A DNA stretch of 64,000 bases from Erysipelotrichaceae bacterium. Its GTDB lineage: Bacteria; Bacillota_I; Bacilli_A; Erysipelotrichales; Erysipelotrichaceae. Of this stretch, positions 1-8,175 are shown piece by piece. Position 1 is the stretch's first letter; the number at the start of each line of letters is the position of its first letter. The DNA lies in NCBI GenBank assembly GCA_017533785.1, contig JAFWII010000001.1:53525-117524 (forward strand), in the 5' to 3' direction. The notes under the pieces are model-generated. The model searched no databases, was not told where the DNA came from, and saw only the letters and a list, made by a program, of their open reading frames with translations. Made by a program: the position numbers and the translations under genes.

Positions 1-195
1 CTTTCCGGAAACGCGTCCGTAACCTTCTGCCGACATGACGGCCGGCTGTTCATGGTTCGTAAAGGTAAATTTCAGTTTCTTTGCCTGGGAAAGAGCCTTG
101 CAGATCCACAGCGCCGCGCCTCCTACGATGACATAGGCGTGTTCGATCTTTTCCTCTTCCTCGAGGTATTTTACGATATACTCCGCAACGTTCAT
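1..195 (-). CDS. Thiamine-pyrophosphate-dependent enzyme, N-terminal part (runs off the window)
   Basis: Only the first 65 codons lie in the window; the gene continues past base 1. The reading frame starts MNVAEYIVKYLEEE and contains HEQPAVMSAEGYGRVSGK. That segment matches the N-terminal block of the acetolactate synthase/pyruvate oxidase/phosphonopyruvate decarboxylase superfamily, in which the Glu of the H-E-Q block activates the TPP cofactor. It starts 13 nt after the cytidylyltransferase stop, so the two are probably one transcript. Substrate cannot be told from this fragment. Next to an IspD/TarI-like enzyme it may make a precursor for a CDP-activated surface group, which is inference. 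Confidence 0.75.
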   Translation of the reverse strand, partial: MNVAEYIVKYLEEEEKIEHAYVIVGGAALWICKALSQAKKLKFTFTNHEQPAVMSAEGYGRVSGK

Positions 196-208
196 GGTTT
201 GTCCCTTT

Positions 209-928
209 CTATTTGAGTGTATTCTCCGACACGTGGCCGGTGGAGGTGATCAATGCTTTGAAAAGCAGCAGGTCTTCTTTGGAGGTGATCTTGAAGTTCA
301 GGTCGGAACCGCGGACGAACCAGACGGTGTATCCGCATTCGATCAGCAGGGTACAGGTCGCAACGGAACTGGTGATCCCTTTCGCAAGGCCTTCCTCATG
401 CAGTTTCAGGAGGTCGCCGAGATGCATGGTGTGCGGGGTCTGGGTGCGGTAGAGGATCTCGCGGTCGATGCTTTCGACGGATTTGATCTTGTCATATGTT
501 ACGAGCATCGCTTCCTTGGTGTCGATGGCGGTAACGGCGTTTCCGTGTTCTTTGCAGACGCGGATATTGTCCGTGATGATCTGCGGTTCGACGTAGGGAC
601 GGCTGCCGTCATGGACCATGACGATGTCATCCATGCTGCATTCCTTTGCAACGACTTCGAGGACTTTTTCGATCGATTCCTGACCGGTCGCTCCGCCTTT
701 GACGATGCCTTTCAGTTTGGTGATATTGAACTGTTTGGCATACAGGTCCATAAAACCTTCCCAGCCTTCCAGCATCGCGACGTAGATCGCGTCGATCTCC
801 GGGTGGTTCTGGAAGCATTCCAGGGTATAGATAATGATCGGTTTATCGTAGACGTTCAGGAACTGTTTCGGTACAGCCTGTCCGGTCCTGGTGCCGACTC
901 CGGCAGCGGTAATGATCGCAATGTTCAT
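209..928 (-). CDS. IspD/TarI-family cytidylyltransferase
   Basis: This 239-aa protein has the nucleotide-binding signature of IspD-family enzymes near its start (ITAAGVGTRTGQAVPKQF) and a mid-protein VMVHDGSRPYV block. The family transfers CMP from CTP to a polyol phosphate, either methylerythritol 4-phosphate (isoprenoid pathway) or ribitol 5-phosphate (TarI, teichoic acid). Length fits both. Its location beside surface-glycan genes, in a unit with a TPP enzyme rather than isoprenoid genes, favours a CDP-polyol or similar surface precursor. No ispF or other MEP-pathway gene is nearby. The start at 928 is preceded by a modest purine-rich stretch. The promoter must lie in the 99-nt divergent gap shared with the flippase. 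Confidence 0.8.
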   Translation of the reverse strand: MNIAIITAAGVGTRTGQAVPKQFLNVYDKPIIIYTLECFQNHPEIDAIYVAMLEGWEGFMDLYAKQFNITKLKGIVKGGATGQESIEKVLEVVAKECSMDDIVMVHDGSRPYVEPQIITDNIRVCKEHGNAVTAIDTKEAMLVTYDKIKSVESIDREILYRTQTPHTMHLGDLLKLHEEGLAKGITSSVATCTLLIECGYTVWFVRGSDLNFKITSKEDLLLFKALITSTGHVSENTLK

Positions 929-990
929 AGAAAAAGACCTCTTCTTATCCCTTTAAGTCTATCACATCCGGCCTGATAAGCCGATTGAAA

Positions 991-1020
991 GTGACAGCCC
1001 GCAGCGACTATTGATATAAT
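991..1020 (+). promoter_or_regulatory. Extended -10 promoter abutting the flippase start
   Basis: GTGACA (991-996) lies 18 nt before TATAAT (1015-1020), which is preceded by TGa (extended -10). The box ends 7 nt before the ATG at 1028 and there is no SD. Transcription would start at or next to the start codon, giving a leaderless mRNA. Confidence 0.65.
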
Positions 1021-1027
1021 TGGAAAA

Positions 1028-2512
1028 ATGGAAAAGGAAAACAGGAAATCAGTCGCCGGAAACGTTACCTACCATCTGCTGTTCCGTCTGGTGATGACGC
1101 TCTCCCCGCTGATCGTGGCACCGCATCTGGCGAGAGAACTCGGAGCATCGAATCTGGGGATCTTTTCCTTTGCCCTTGCCAACGCGGAGTATTTCATCCT
1201 GTTTGCCAGAATGGGAATCGACCAGCACGGCACCCGCACGCTGGCGGAAAACATCAACGACAAGGACAGGTTCTCCCAGATCTTCTGGGATCTTTATGCC
1301 GTCCAGTTTCTGATGTCGCTGATGTGCATTGCCCTTTATCTGGTCTACACCTTCGTATTTATCAGCGAGAACCGCACGATCACGCTGATCCTGGTATTGA
1401 TGCTTCTGAGCACGATGCTGGATATCACCTGGCTGTTCTACGGTCTTGAGGAATTCAAAATGCTTTCCCTGCGCAGCACTTTCCTGAAAGTTCTCGAAGT
1501 GATCTGCGTTATCACGCTGGTCCGTAAAGATGGTCCGGCTCTTCTGATCTATGCTCTGATCATCGGGACAGAGACCCTTTTGAATTCGCTGGTCCTGCTG
1601 CCGCTGGCGCGCAGGTACATCGTATTCAAGAAACCGGATCCGAATCGTATCCGAGCTCACATCCGCCCGCTGATGCTGCTGTTCGTACCGCAGCTGGCAG
1701 TCACCGTTTTCCACAATATGGACAAGACGATGCTGGGACTTATGGCGGCGTATGAGGAAGGCGGCTACTACTATAACGCCAACAAGCTGATCAATGTGCC
1801 GGCGACCGTCACGACCGGATTGTCGGCAGTCTTTCTGCCCAGAGCAGTTACTGTCTTCGCTGATGAAGATAAAGAGAAACGTGACCATTTCCTTAACCGC
1901 TCTTTTGAGTTTTCAGCTTTTCTGAGCGCCGGTATGACATTCGGTATCATCGGCTGCGCCAAAGATTTCATCCCGGTCTTTTTCGGCCTTGATTTCATGC
2001 CGTGTATCCTCCTGACCTATCTCTTCGCGCCGGTCCTGATCTTCAAAACGGTGTCGAATCTTTACCGCGCGGAGTATATGATCCCCAAACACCAGGACAG
2101 CCTCTATATCTATGCGGCAGCAGGTGCTGTCGTCGTCAATCTCATCCTGAACTTCCTGCTGATCCCGCGGTTCGGCGCTTCCGGTGCTGCAGTTGCGACG
2201 GCGGTAGCCGAAGCCGTGCTGATGCTGATCCAGTTCAGGGGATACGGCGGAGACGCCCAGGCTTTCCGCTGGCTGAAGGCCAATCTTATCTATATCTTTT
2301 TCGGAGCGCTGATGTTCGGATTTATGAATCTGCTTTCCCGTCTCGGCATCGGAGTGATTATGCGTATCGTGACCGAGATCCTGGCCGGAGGCTGTTTCTA
2401 TATGCTGCTGTGCCTCCTTTACTGGGTCTTTTTCAGCCGGGATAAGGATGTTCTGACGCTGATAAGGCACGAGATCTCGAAGTTTAGCGGAAAGCAGCAG
2501 GGGCAGGGCTGA
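1028..2512 (+). CDS. Polysaccharide/oligosaccharide flippase (MOP superfamily, RfbX/Wzx-like)
   Basis: A 494-aa integral membrane protein with about 12-14 hydrophobic segments and the N-terminal pattern of RfbX/Wzx flippases (SPLIVAPHLARELGASNLG, then FFILF-type helices). Such proteins move undecaprenyl-linked oligosaccharides across the membrane. It opens a + strand run of glycan genes and ends 2 nt before the next glycosyltransferase, so the two are likely cotranscribed. Its start has no SD but has a -10 box 7 nt upstream. The glycan it carries cannot be deduced. O-antigen-type flippase is the best family call. Confidence 0.85.
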   Translation: MEKENRKSVAGNVTYHLLFRLVMTLSPLIVAPHLARELGASNLGIFSFALANAEYFILFARMGIDQHGTRTLAENINDKDRFSQIFWDLYAVQFLMSLMCIALYLVYTFVFISENRTITLILVLMLLSTMLDITWLFYGLEEFKMLSLRSTFLKVLEVICVITLVRKDGPALLIYALIIGTETLLNSLVLLPLARRYIVFKKPDPNRIRAHIRPLMLLFVPQLAVTVFHNMDKTMLGLMAAYEEGGYYYNANKLINVPATVTTGLSAVFLPRAVTVFADEDKEKRDHFLNRSFEFSAFLSAGMTFGIIGCAKDFIPVFFGLDFMPCILLTYLFAPVLIFKTVSNLYRAEYMIPKHQDSLYIYAAAGAVVVNLILNFLLIPRFGASGAAVATAVAEAVLMLIQFRGYGGDAQAFRWLKANLIYIFFGALMFGFMNLLSRLGIGVIMRIVTEILAGGCFYMLLCLLYWVFFSRDKDVLTLIRHEISKFSGKQQGQG

Positions 2513-2514
2513 GC

Positions 2515-3684
2515 ATGAGAGTTTTGTATATCAACAGCGTGATCGATTTCGGTTCGACCGGCCGTATCGTCCGGGATCTGGCAAATGCCCAGACCGAGTC
2601 TTTAGTCTGCTTCGGCCGCAAGACAGGAAGGTCAGAAGACTATAGAATGACTGCACTGCCGGGCAATATCGAAGGCGCACTGGCGGCCATCCTGTTTGAC
2701 CGCAATGGCTTTGCCAACAGAAAGGAAACGCGCCGGCTCGTCGCTCTGATCCGGGAATACGACCCGGATATCATCCATCTGCACAATCTTCACGGATACT
2801 ACCTCAATATCGAGACTCTGTTCGATTTTCTGAAACAATACAAAAAACCGGTCGTCTGGACCCTGCATGATTGCTGGAGCTATACCGGTTACTGCCCGTA
2901 TTACGACGCAGCCGGCTGTGAAAAATGGAAGACCGGCTGCAAGGCGTGTCCCTATCCTTTTGCCTATCCGTTTTCTCTGTTCAAGCAGCATACCTCGGAG
3001 AATTACGAGAGAAAAAAACAGATCTTCAACGGTGTCGGGAAACTTACGATCGTTACACCGAGCGTCTGGCTGAAAAACGAGGTTCAGCACTCTTTTCTTT
3101 CCGCCTATCCGGTCAGAGTTATCCCGAACGGGATCGATCTGAAAAACTTCAATCCGGAAGGAAGAAAGAAGAACGGGACTTTTTCGATTCTGTTTGCAGC
3201 CAGTTACTGGACGAGGGAAAAAGGAAGCGAGGAGATCCAGAAACTGCTTCCGCTCTTGAACAAGGACATCCGCGTCGTGATCATCGGTCAGGGCTCTGAA
3301 GCGTTTAAGAACGCTCCCAATGTTACTGCACTGCCGCGGACGTCATCCCAGGCAGAACTCGCCGGACATTACCGGAACGCGGATCTTTTTGTCAATTTGA
3401 CCCTGCAGGACAATTTTCCGACCGTCAACATAGAAGCGCTGAACTGCGGAACGCCGGTCATCACCTACGCGACCGGCGGCAGTCCGGAGATCGCTGATGA
3501 AAAGACCGGCGCAGTCGTTCCGAAAGGCGACTATAAGGCGATGGCTGAGCTGATCAACCGCCTCAGCACTGAGAATCCCTTCCTGGCTGCGGAATGCGAA
3601 GCCAGAGGAAAACGATTCTCTGTCGCGAATATGGCGGCTGCGTATGCATCCCTTTACAAGGAACTGTATACTATAAGTGACTGA
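2515..3684 (+). CDS. Glycosyltransferase family 4 (WcaC-like)
   Basis: This 389-aa GT-B fold protein has an N-terminal acceptor domain with IIHLHNLHGYYLN and WTLHDCWSYTGYC, followed by a cysteine cluster (residues about 123-143: C..C..C..C spacing seen in WcaC-like enzymes). A C-terminal donor domain follows, with NFPTVNIEALNCGTPVITY and its conserved Glu. These features place it in GT4 beside colanic-acid-type transferases. It presumably adds a sugar to the lipid-linked repeat handled by the preceding flippase, 2 nt upstream. The Cys cluster may bind a metal in this subfamily (inference). Confidence 0.85.
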   Translation: MRVLYINSVIDFGSTGRIVRDLANAQTESLVCFGRKTGRSEDYRMTALPGNIEGALAAILFDRNGFANRKETRRLVALIREYDPDIIHLHNLHGYYLNIETLFDFLKQYKKPVVWTLHDCWSYTGYCPYYDAAGCEKWKTGCKACPYPFAYPFSLFKQHTSENYERKKQIFNGVGKLTIVTPSVWLKNEVQHSFLSAYPVRVIPNGIDLKNFNPEGRKKNGTFSILFAASYWTREKGSEEIQKLLPLLNKDIRVVIIGQGSEAFKNAPNVTALPRTSSQAELAGHYRNADLFVNLTLQDNFPTVNIEALNCGTPVITYATGGSPEIADEKTGAVVPKGDYKAMAELINRLSTENPFLAAECEARGKRFSVANMAAAYASLYKELYTISD

Positions 3685-3728
3685 CAGAATATAAAAGGCT
3701 GCCGTATATCTCCGGGAAAACGAGAACT

Positions 3729-4802
3729 ATGACCATGGAAGAAAACAGCATCCGCTATCCGATCGTCATCCCTGCATATAAGCCAACTGAAAAGCTGGTC
3801 GTTTTGTGCAGAGGACTTATTGAATTGGGGATCCGCGATGTCGTCATCATTGACGACGGCAGCGGTGAGCAGTACCGGGAAATCTTTTCCAGGATCCGTG
3901 AAGAGTTCCCGTTCCGTGTGATCGTTCACGGAACGAATCAGGGAAAAGGCAGGGCGCTGAAAGACGGTTTCGCGTATCTTCTGGAAGATAAGAATGTGAA
4001 AGGCTGCGTGACCGCGGATGCCGACGGACAGCATAGGCCGGAAGACATTCACCGCTGTCTGCAGCAGCTTGAGGTTGAGACCGGAAAAATGATCATGGGC
4101 GTGCGGGATTTCTCGGATAAGATCATTCCGCTGACTTACCGTGTATGGAACAACGCGACGAAGATCATCTTTTCCTATATCTACGGATCGAAACTGCCGG
4201 ACTGTCTCTGCGGTCTGCGCGGTCTGCCGCGTTCCTTTATGGAAAAAATCGCCAACCTGCCCGGCGAAAGATACGAGTACGAGATTAACGTGCTAATCGA
4301 GGCGACCCAGACGATCGGCGTTTTGGATATACCGATCGCCACGATCTTCGATGAAAAGGGGCATTTTACCTCGCGCGATTCCTTCAGGATCTACCGGATC
4401 TTCCTAAAGGTATTTCTGACCTTCATTTTCTCGTCTGTTTCATCCACGGTCATTGACCTGACACTGTTCCATTTTTCCTGCAACTTTCTCCGTGACCGTT
4501 TCCCGCTTGCCTATATCACTTACGCGACGATCATCGCGAGAGTCGTTTCCGCTACCTACAACTATGTGGTAAACAAAAGAGTCGTCTTCAAGGATCAGAC
4601 CGATCACCGGCATTCCGGACTGAAATTCCTGATCCTCAGCGTCCTTCATCTGGCGATCAGCGCCTTTGCCGTGACCGGTCTTGTGACCATGATCAAGGGA
4701 GTACCGGAAACGCTCCTGAAGGCAGTCGTCGACACGACTCTGTTCTTTGTCAATTATCCCATTCAGCAGAAATATGTTTTTGGGGACAAATCCGAACAGT
4801 AA
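3729..4802 (+). CDS. GT2 glycosyltransferase fused to GtrA-like membrane domain
   Basis: Residues about 10-220 are a GT2 domain: YPIVIPAYKPTEKL at the start, then DADGQHRPED as the metal/donor DxD region. This resembles dolichyl-phosphate or undecaprenyl-phosphate sugar synthases. Residues about 230-350 form four hydrophobic helices with the GtrA signature region (SATYNYVVNKRVVF). GtrA proteins are thought to flip undecaprenyl-phosphate-linked sugar, and GtrB makes it; here both are in one polypeptide. The protein is 357 aa. A 44-nt gap separates it from the GT4 gene. A second GT2 follows 17 nt later. Confidence 0.85.
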   Translation: MTMEENSIRYPIVIPAYKPTEKLVVLCRGLIELGIRDVVIIDDGSGEQYREIFSRIREEFPFRVIVHGTNQGKGRALKDGFAYLLEDKNVKGCVTADADGQHRPEDIHRCLQQLEVETGKMIMGVRDFSDKIIPLTYRVWNNATKIIFSYIYGSKLPDCLCGLRGLPRSFMEKIANLPGERYEYEINVLIEATQTIGVLDIPIATIFDEKGHFTSRDSFRIYRIFLKVFLTFIFSSVSSTVIDLTLFHFSCNFLRDRFPLAYITYATIIARVVSATYNYVVNKRVVFKDQTDHRHSGLKFLILSVLHLAISAFAVTGLVTMIKGVPETLLKAVVDTTLFFVNYPIQQKYVFGDKSEQ

Positions 4803-4812
4803 ATAGTAGAAT
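4783..4812 (+). promoter_or_regulatory. Possible internal promoter before the second GT2
   Basis: TAGAAT (4807-4812) ends 7 nt before the ATG at 4820, with a weak -35 (GGGACA, 4783-4788) 18 nt upstream. It lies across the end of the preceding gene and could be chance. It is listed because it repeats the -10-to-ATG spacing of clearer cases in the window. Confidence 0.3.
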
Positions 4813-4819
4813 ATAGTCT

Positions 4820-5488
4820 ATGAAGACCCTGGTCATCATTCCCGCCTTCAACGAAGCGGCAAATATCGAGAATCTGACAAAGGAACTGATCTCTTTCGGC
4901 TATGACTATCTGATCATCAACGACGGATCCACAGATGAGACCGCCGAGATCCTGAGGAAGAACAGCTATTCCTTTCTCGACCTCAAGGAGAATGTCGGGA
5001 TCGCGGGCGTGACCAAGGTCGGGTTCCGTTACGCATATGAAAACGGTTTCGACGGGGCGATCGTTATCGACGGAGATGGTCAGCATCCGCCGGGATATAT
5101 CCATGCTCTGCTGAACGAAGTTGCTGCCGGAAGCGACTATGTTGTCGGTTCCCGTTTTGTAACGGAAAAGAAACCCCTGACTCCGCGCATGCTGGGAAGC
5201 CGGCTGCTTTGCCTTCTGATCCGCCTGAAGACCGGCGTTAAAGTGACCGATCCGACCAGCGGAATGCGGGCAATGGGAAAAAGAGTGCTCGCGGATTTTG
5301 CTGAAAACATGAATTTCATCGCCGAGCCGGACGCTCTCTGCTACGTTCTCCGGAAAGGATACAAAGTCCGGGAGATCCAGGTCGAGATGAAAGAACGGGA
5401 AGGCGGCGTTTCCTATTTTGCCAATCCGTTCAAATCTGTCCGTTATATGGTCAATGTGATCCTATCGATCCTTTTTGTACAGTGGTAG
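4820..5488 (+). CDS. GT2 glycosyltransferase, dolichyl/undecaprenyl-phosphate sugar synthase type
   Basis: A compact 222-aa GT2 enzyme with LVIIPAFNEAANIENL at the start, the nucleotide-binding NDGSTDETAEIL, and the DGDGQHPPGYI DxD region. These features are typical of DPM1-like enzymes that put one sugar on a polyprenyl phosphate. It has no C-terminal membrane helices, and the small DUF2304 membrane protein that follows probably supplies the membrane partner, a pairing common in bacteria. There is no SD at its start. A -10-like box lies 7 nt upstream. Confidence 0.85.
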   Translation: MKTLVIIPAFNEAANIENLTKELISFGYDYLIINDGSTDETAEILRKNSYSFLDLKENVGIAGVTKVGFRYAYENGFDGAIVIDGDGQHPPGYIHALLNEVAAGSDYVVGSRFVTEKKPLTPRMLGSRLLCLLIRLKTGVKVTDPTSGMRAMGKRVLADFAENMNFIAEPDALCYVLRKGYKVREIQVEMKEREGGVSYFANPFKSVRYMVNVILSILFVQW

Positions 5489-5495
5489 GTATAGT

Positions 5496-5852
5496 ATGAA
5501 CAGAACTTTACAGATCTTCTTATTTGCATTCTCGCTTTTATCTCTGATCATGATCCTGCGGAGCGTCTACCGCAACAGGATGAATATTCACTATGCGATG
5601 ATCTGGATCATTTTCGGCATCGTTCTGATCGTTATCTCGATCTTCCCGCGGCTGATCTCCTATCTGTCCAGGATCCTTGGCATTTATGCCCCTGCAAATA
5701 CGATCTTCCTGGTGACGATCTTCTTCCTGTATGCCCTGAGTTTCTATGCATATTTAAGGATCTCCAAGCTGAACGATCAGATCCAGTCCCTGAATTATGA
5801 GATCGCGCTTTTGAAGAAAAAGTTTGAGGAAAACAGCAAAGAACAAGAATGA
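5496..5852 (+). CDS. DUF2304 family small membrane protein
   Basis: About 118 aa starting MNRTLQIFLFAFSLLS. It has three hydrophobic helices, then a charged C-terminal coiled-coil-like tail (about residues 90-118, KLNDQIQSLNYEIALLKKK). This matches DUF2304 proteins that sit beside DPM1-like GT2 genes. A TTG in the same frame at 5475 would overlap the upstream stop; ATG at 5496, 8 nt after that stop, is the better start. The gene ends in an ATGA overlap with the next gene, so translation is coupled. Molecular function is not established for the family. Confidence 0.75.
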   Translation: MNRTLQIFLFAFSLLSLIMILRSVYRNRMNIHYAMIWIIFGIVLIVISIFPRLISYLSRILGIYAPANTIFLVTIFFLYALSFYAYLRISKLNDQIQSLNYEIALLKKKFEENSKEQE

Positions 5853-7066
5853 AACGAATGCTCGTGATCGCCGGCGCCTTTGTGCCGGTCAATGATACGG
5901 TCACTCTGCTGACCTATAAACGTCTGAAACATCTGGACTGTGAGTTCGATGTTTTATTATTGACCGGAAAGACCGATACGAGCCTTGAAGAGGAACTGAA
6001 GAAGGATCCTGATTATAAAAAATTCCATTTTTATCCTGTCGCCGACTATGACAGCACGATCTCTATAGCTAAGCCGTGGAGACTGCCGCTGAGTCTTATC
6101 AATCTGAATAAGTATAAAAGAGCCGCACTTCGGCTCGCACAGAAGAACCGTTATGATTATCTGTACACTTCTTCGGTGCCGGGGATCAGCCACAGCGCCG
6201 GTCTTCTGGTCAAAAAGCATTTTCCGGAGATCAAATGGTTCGCCTCGTTCTCGGATCCGATCAAGAACTCCCCCTATAAGAACGATCCCTATCTGGCAAA
6301 GAGGAATCCGGTCTACCGGCTGATGTTTTCGGTGGGTTCCGAACTGTATATGGGGGAACGCTATGAGAATGACGGTATCCTGGCGGATAAACTGATCTTT
6401 ATTTGCGAGGAAGAAAGAGACTATATCGTTTCCCAGCATGATGATCCGGAAGGACTGAAAGAAAAATCTCTGATACTTCCTCTGGTGTATGAGAAAGACT
6501 GGTCGATGTACAGACAGATGGTGGAATCAGAGAGGCATGAGCATACTCCCAGACGGGCCGTTCATCTTGGACGCCTGTACGGATTGCGCAGGATCGATAC
6601 GTTTATTGAAGCCCTGCGGGAACTGAAACAGGAGGATCCGGAACTGAAGAACAGGATCATATTCGAACAGTATTCCGAGATCCAGAAAGAAGACGTCGAA
6701 AAGATCCGTGAATATGGTTTAGAGGATGTCTTCAGGATCTATCCGAAGGTGAATTACCAGAAGGCCGTCGAGATCATGAAGAACGCGGATATCCTGCTGC
6801 TGTTTGACACGATCATGGACGGCGCGCCCGTTCAGCCGTATCTTCCCAGCAAGATCCTTGAATACCTGCTGCTGCGGAAACCGATCCTGGGAATCTGCCA
6901 GGACAATTCCCCTAGTTACAGGATCCTGAAAAGATACGGACACCGCGCAGCATATGCTCCTTCCGAGATCCGAGAGTCGGTAAGTGCGATCGTGCAGGAT
7001 CATTCAGTGTACGATTATCCTCTGGATGATCTTGATTCCGAAAATCATCTGCTTGATCTCAGTTAG
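5849..7066 (+). CDS. Glycosyltransferase, GT4-like
   Basis: A 405-aa soluble protein overlapping the previous stop by 4 nt. The N-terminal half has the Rossmann pattern of GT-B enzymes (MLVIAGAFVPVND, then YDYLYTSSVPGISH). The C-terminal half has RAVHLGRLYGLRRID and PSKILEYLLLRKPILGI, the region that binds the sugar nucleotide in GT4-like enzymes. No signal peptide or membrane span is seen. It is probably another transferase for the same glycan; donor and acceptor are unknown. Confidence 0.7.
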   Translation: MKRMLVIAGAFVPVNDTVTLLTYKRLKHLDCEFDVLLLTGKTDTSLEEELKKDPDYKKFHFYPVADYDSTISIAKPWRLPLSLINLNKYKRAALRLAQKNRYDYLYTSSVPGISHSAGLLVKKHFPEIKWFASFSDPIKNSPYKNDPYLAKRNPVYRLMFSVGSELYMGERYENDGILADKLIFICEEERDYIVSQHDDPEGLKEKSLILPLVYEKDWSMYRQMVESERHEHTPRRAVHLGRLYGLRRIDTFIEALRELKQEDPELKNRIIFEQYSEIQKEDVEKIREYGLEDVFRIYPKVNYQKAVEIMKNADILLLFDTIMDGAPVQPYLPSKILEYLLLRKPILGICQDNSPSYRILKRYGHRAAYAPSEIRESVSAIVQDHSVYDYPLDDLDSENHLLDLS

Positions 7067-7075
7067 AAAAAGAAA

Positions 7076-8140
7076 ATGAAAAGAAGACTGGTTGGTTTAG
7101 ATTATTTAAAAGTTCTGGCAACGCTGATGGTGCTCGCGCTGCATGTTCATATCTACCGTATCGACTTTGTTCAGAGCGGCAAGATGATCAATGTCGTACA
7201 ATATGCGTTAAGACTTATCAGCGAAGGCGTTCCGCTGTTTGTGATCACAAACGGGTTTTTACTGTTCCGCAAGGAAGCCATCAACGTTAAAAAGGTCTAT
7301 TCGAAAGCGCTGCTGTATTTCGTTCTTTATCTGGTGTTCGGAACGCTGACGATCCTCATAGTTAATGCTGAAGAAAAAATGACTGTGAACGCGTTCATGG
7401 CGGAGCTGCTGTCGATCTCTTCGGGAAAGCCGTACACCGGCTCTCTCTGGTTCATACAGAGCCTGATCGCCATATATCTGATCTTTCCGCCGCTGCACTA
7501 TATGTATAAAAATAATTATCCAGTGTTTCTGAGTCTTCTTAAGGTAGTTCTGCTGTTTTCGGTCGGTCTGAACACGGTCAATCTGATCGGAGAGATCTTC
7601 TTCAGGATAGACGCCGATAAATTCTCGGCTTTTGCCGGTGTTACCTCCGCATTTGAGAATTTTGATCCGTTCCGTATCTCATCATTTCTTCTGTTTTTCA
7701 TGCTTGGGGCATATGTGGAACGCAATCTTGATAAACTGAAAGCCAAGCTCGGGAAACTCTGGCTGGCTTCTGCTCTGTGCTGGGCGGCCTCAGTATTCTA
7801 TGCTCTGACGATGAGCAGAATGACGATCCATCTGCTGGAGCCGGACTTCTGTTACGGTTCCGTCTTTATGGTCATTCAGGTCATCACGGTCTTTGTAACG
7901 TTCCTTCAGATTCCCGAGAAAAGCAATCTGTTCGAAAAAGCGGCCGGTTATATCTCTTCGTGCTCACTGTGGATCTATTTTGTGCACAACATCGTGATAT
8001 TCCTTTTGCTGTCACGCCTGCCGTTCTCTTCAATGAGCCAGCGGCTGATCTTTCTCGCGGCGGTGTTCCTGATCTCGCTGATCATCGCATCAGTTATTCA
8101 TCCGATCGAAAAAGCACTGTCTGCACGTCGGGGCGGATGA
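7076..8140 (+). CDS. Acyltransferase 3 family membrane protein
   Basis: This 354-aa protein starts RLVGLDYLKVLATLMVLALHVH, the family-typical first helix with its conserved His, and has about ten hydrophobic helices including SLWFIQSLIAIYL and WIYFVHNIVIFLL. Acyltransferase-3 (OafA/YrhL) proteins move acetyl or other acyl groups onto sugars or other acceptors across the membrane. It precedes an MBOAT gene, making a third acylation enzyme in this 12-kb stretch. Which residue it modifies is unknown. Confidence 0.8.
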   Translation: MKRRLVGLDYLKVLATLMVLALHVHIYRIDFVQSGKMINVVQYALRLISEGVPLFVITNGFLLFRKEAINVKKVYSKALLYFVLYLVFGTLTILIVNAEEKMTVNAFMAELLSISSGKPYTGSLWFIQSLIAIYLIFPPLHYMYKNNYPVFLSLLKVVLLFSVGLNTVNLIGEIFFRIDADKFSAFAGVTSAFENFDPFRISSFLLFFMLGAYVERNLDKLKAKLGKLWLASALCWAASVFYALTMSRMTIHLLEPDFCYGSVFMVIQVITVFVTFLQIPEKSNLFEKAAGYISSCSLWIYFVHNIVIFLLLSRLPFSSMSQRLIFLAAVFLISLIIASVIHPIEKALSARRGG

Positions 8141-8169
8141 TTGTCCGGCAATGCCAAAAAGCATATAAT
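8141..8169 (+). promoter_or_regulatory. Promoter abutting the first MBOAT gene
   Basis: TTGTCC (8141-8146) and TATAAT (8164-8169) are separated by 17 nt, the optimal sigma-A spacing. The -10 box ends 6 nt before the ATG at 8176 and no SD is present, so the transcript is predicted to be leaderless. Confidence 0.75.
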
Positions 8170-8175
8170 TAAGCC

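Noticed and set aside
194..976. 260-codon + strand open frame opposite the IspD/TarI-like gene
   Set aside because: It has no recognisable family and mirrors a well-conserved cytidylyltransferase on the other strand.
5475..5496. TTG start and TATAGT box for the DUF2304 gene
   Set aside because: TTG would overlap the previous gene and adds seven residues that do not fit the family start. TATAGT directly touches the ATG, too close for a transcript beginning at the start codon.
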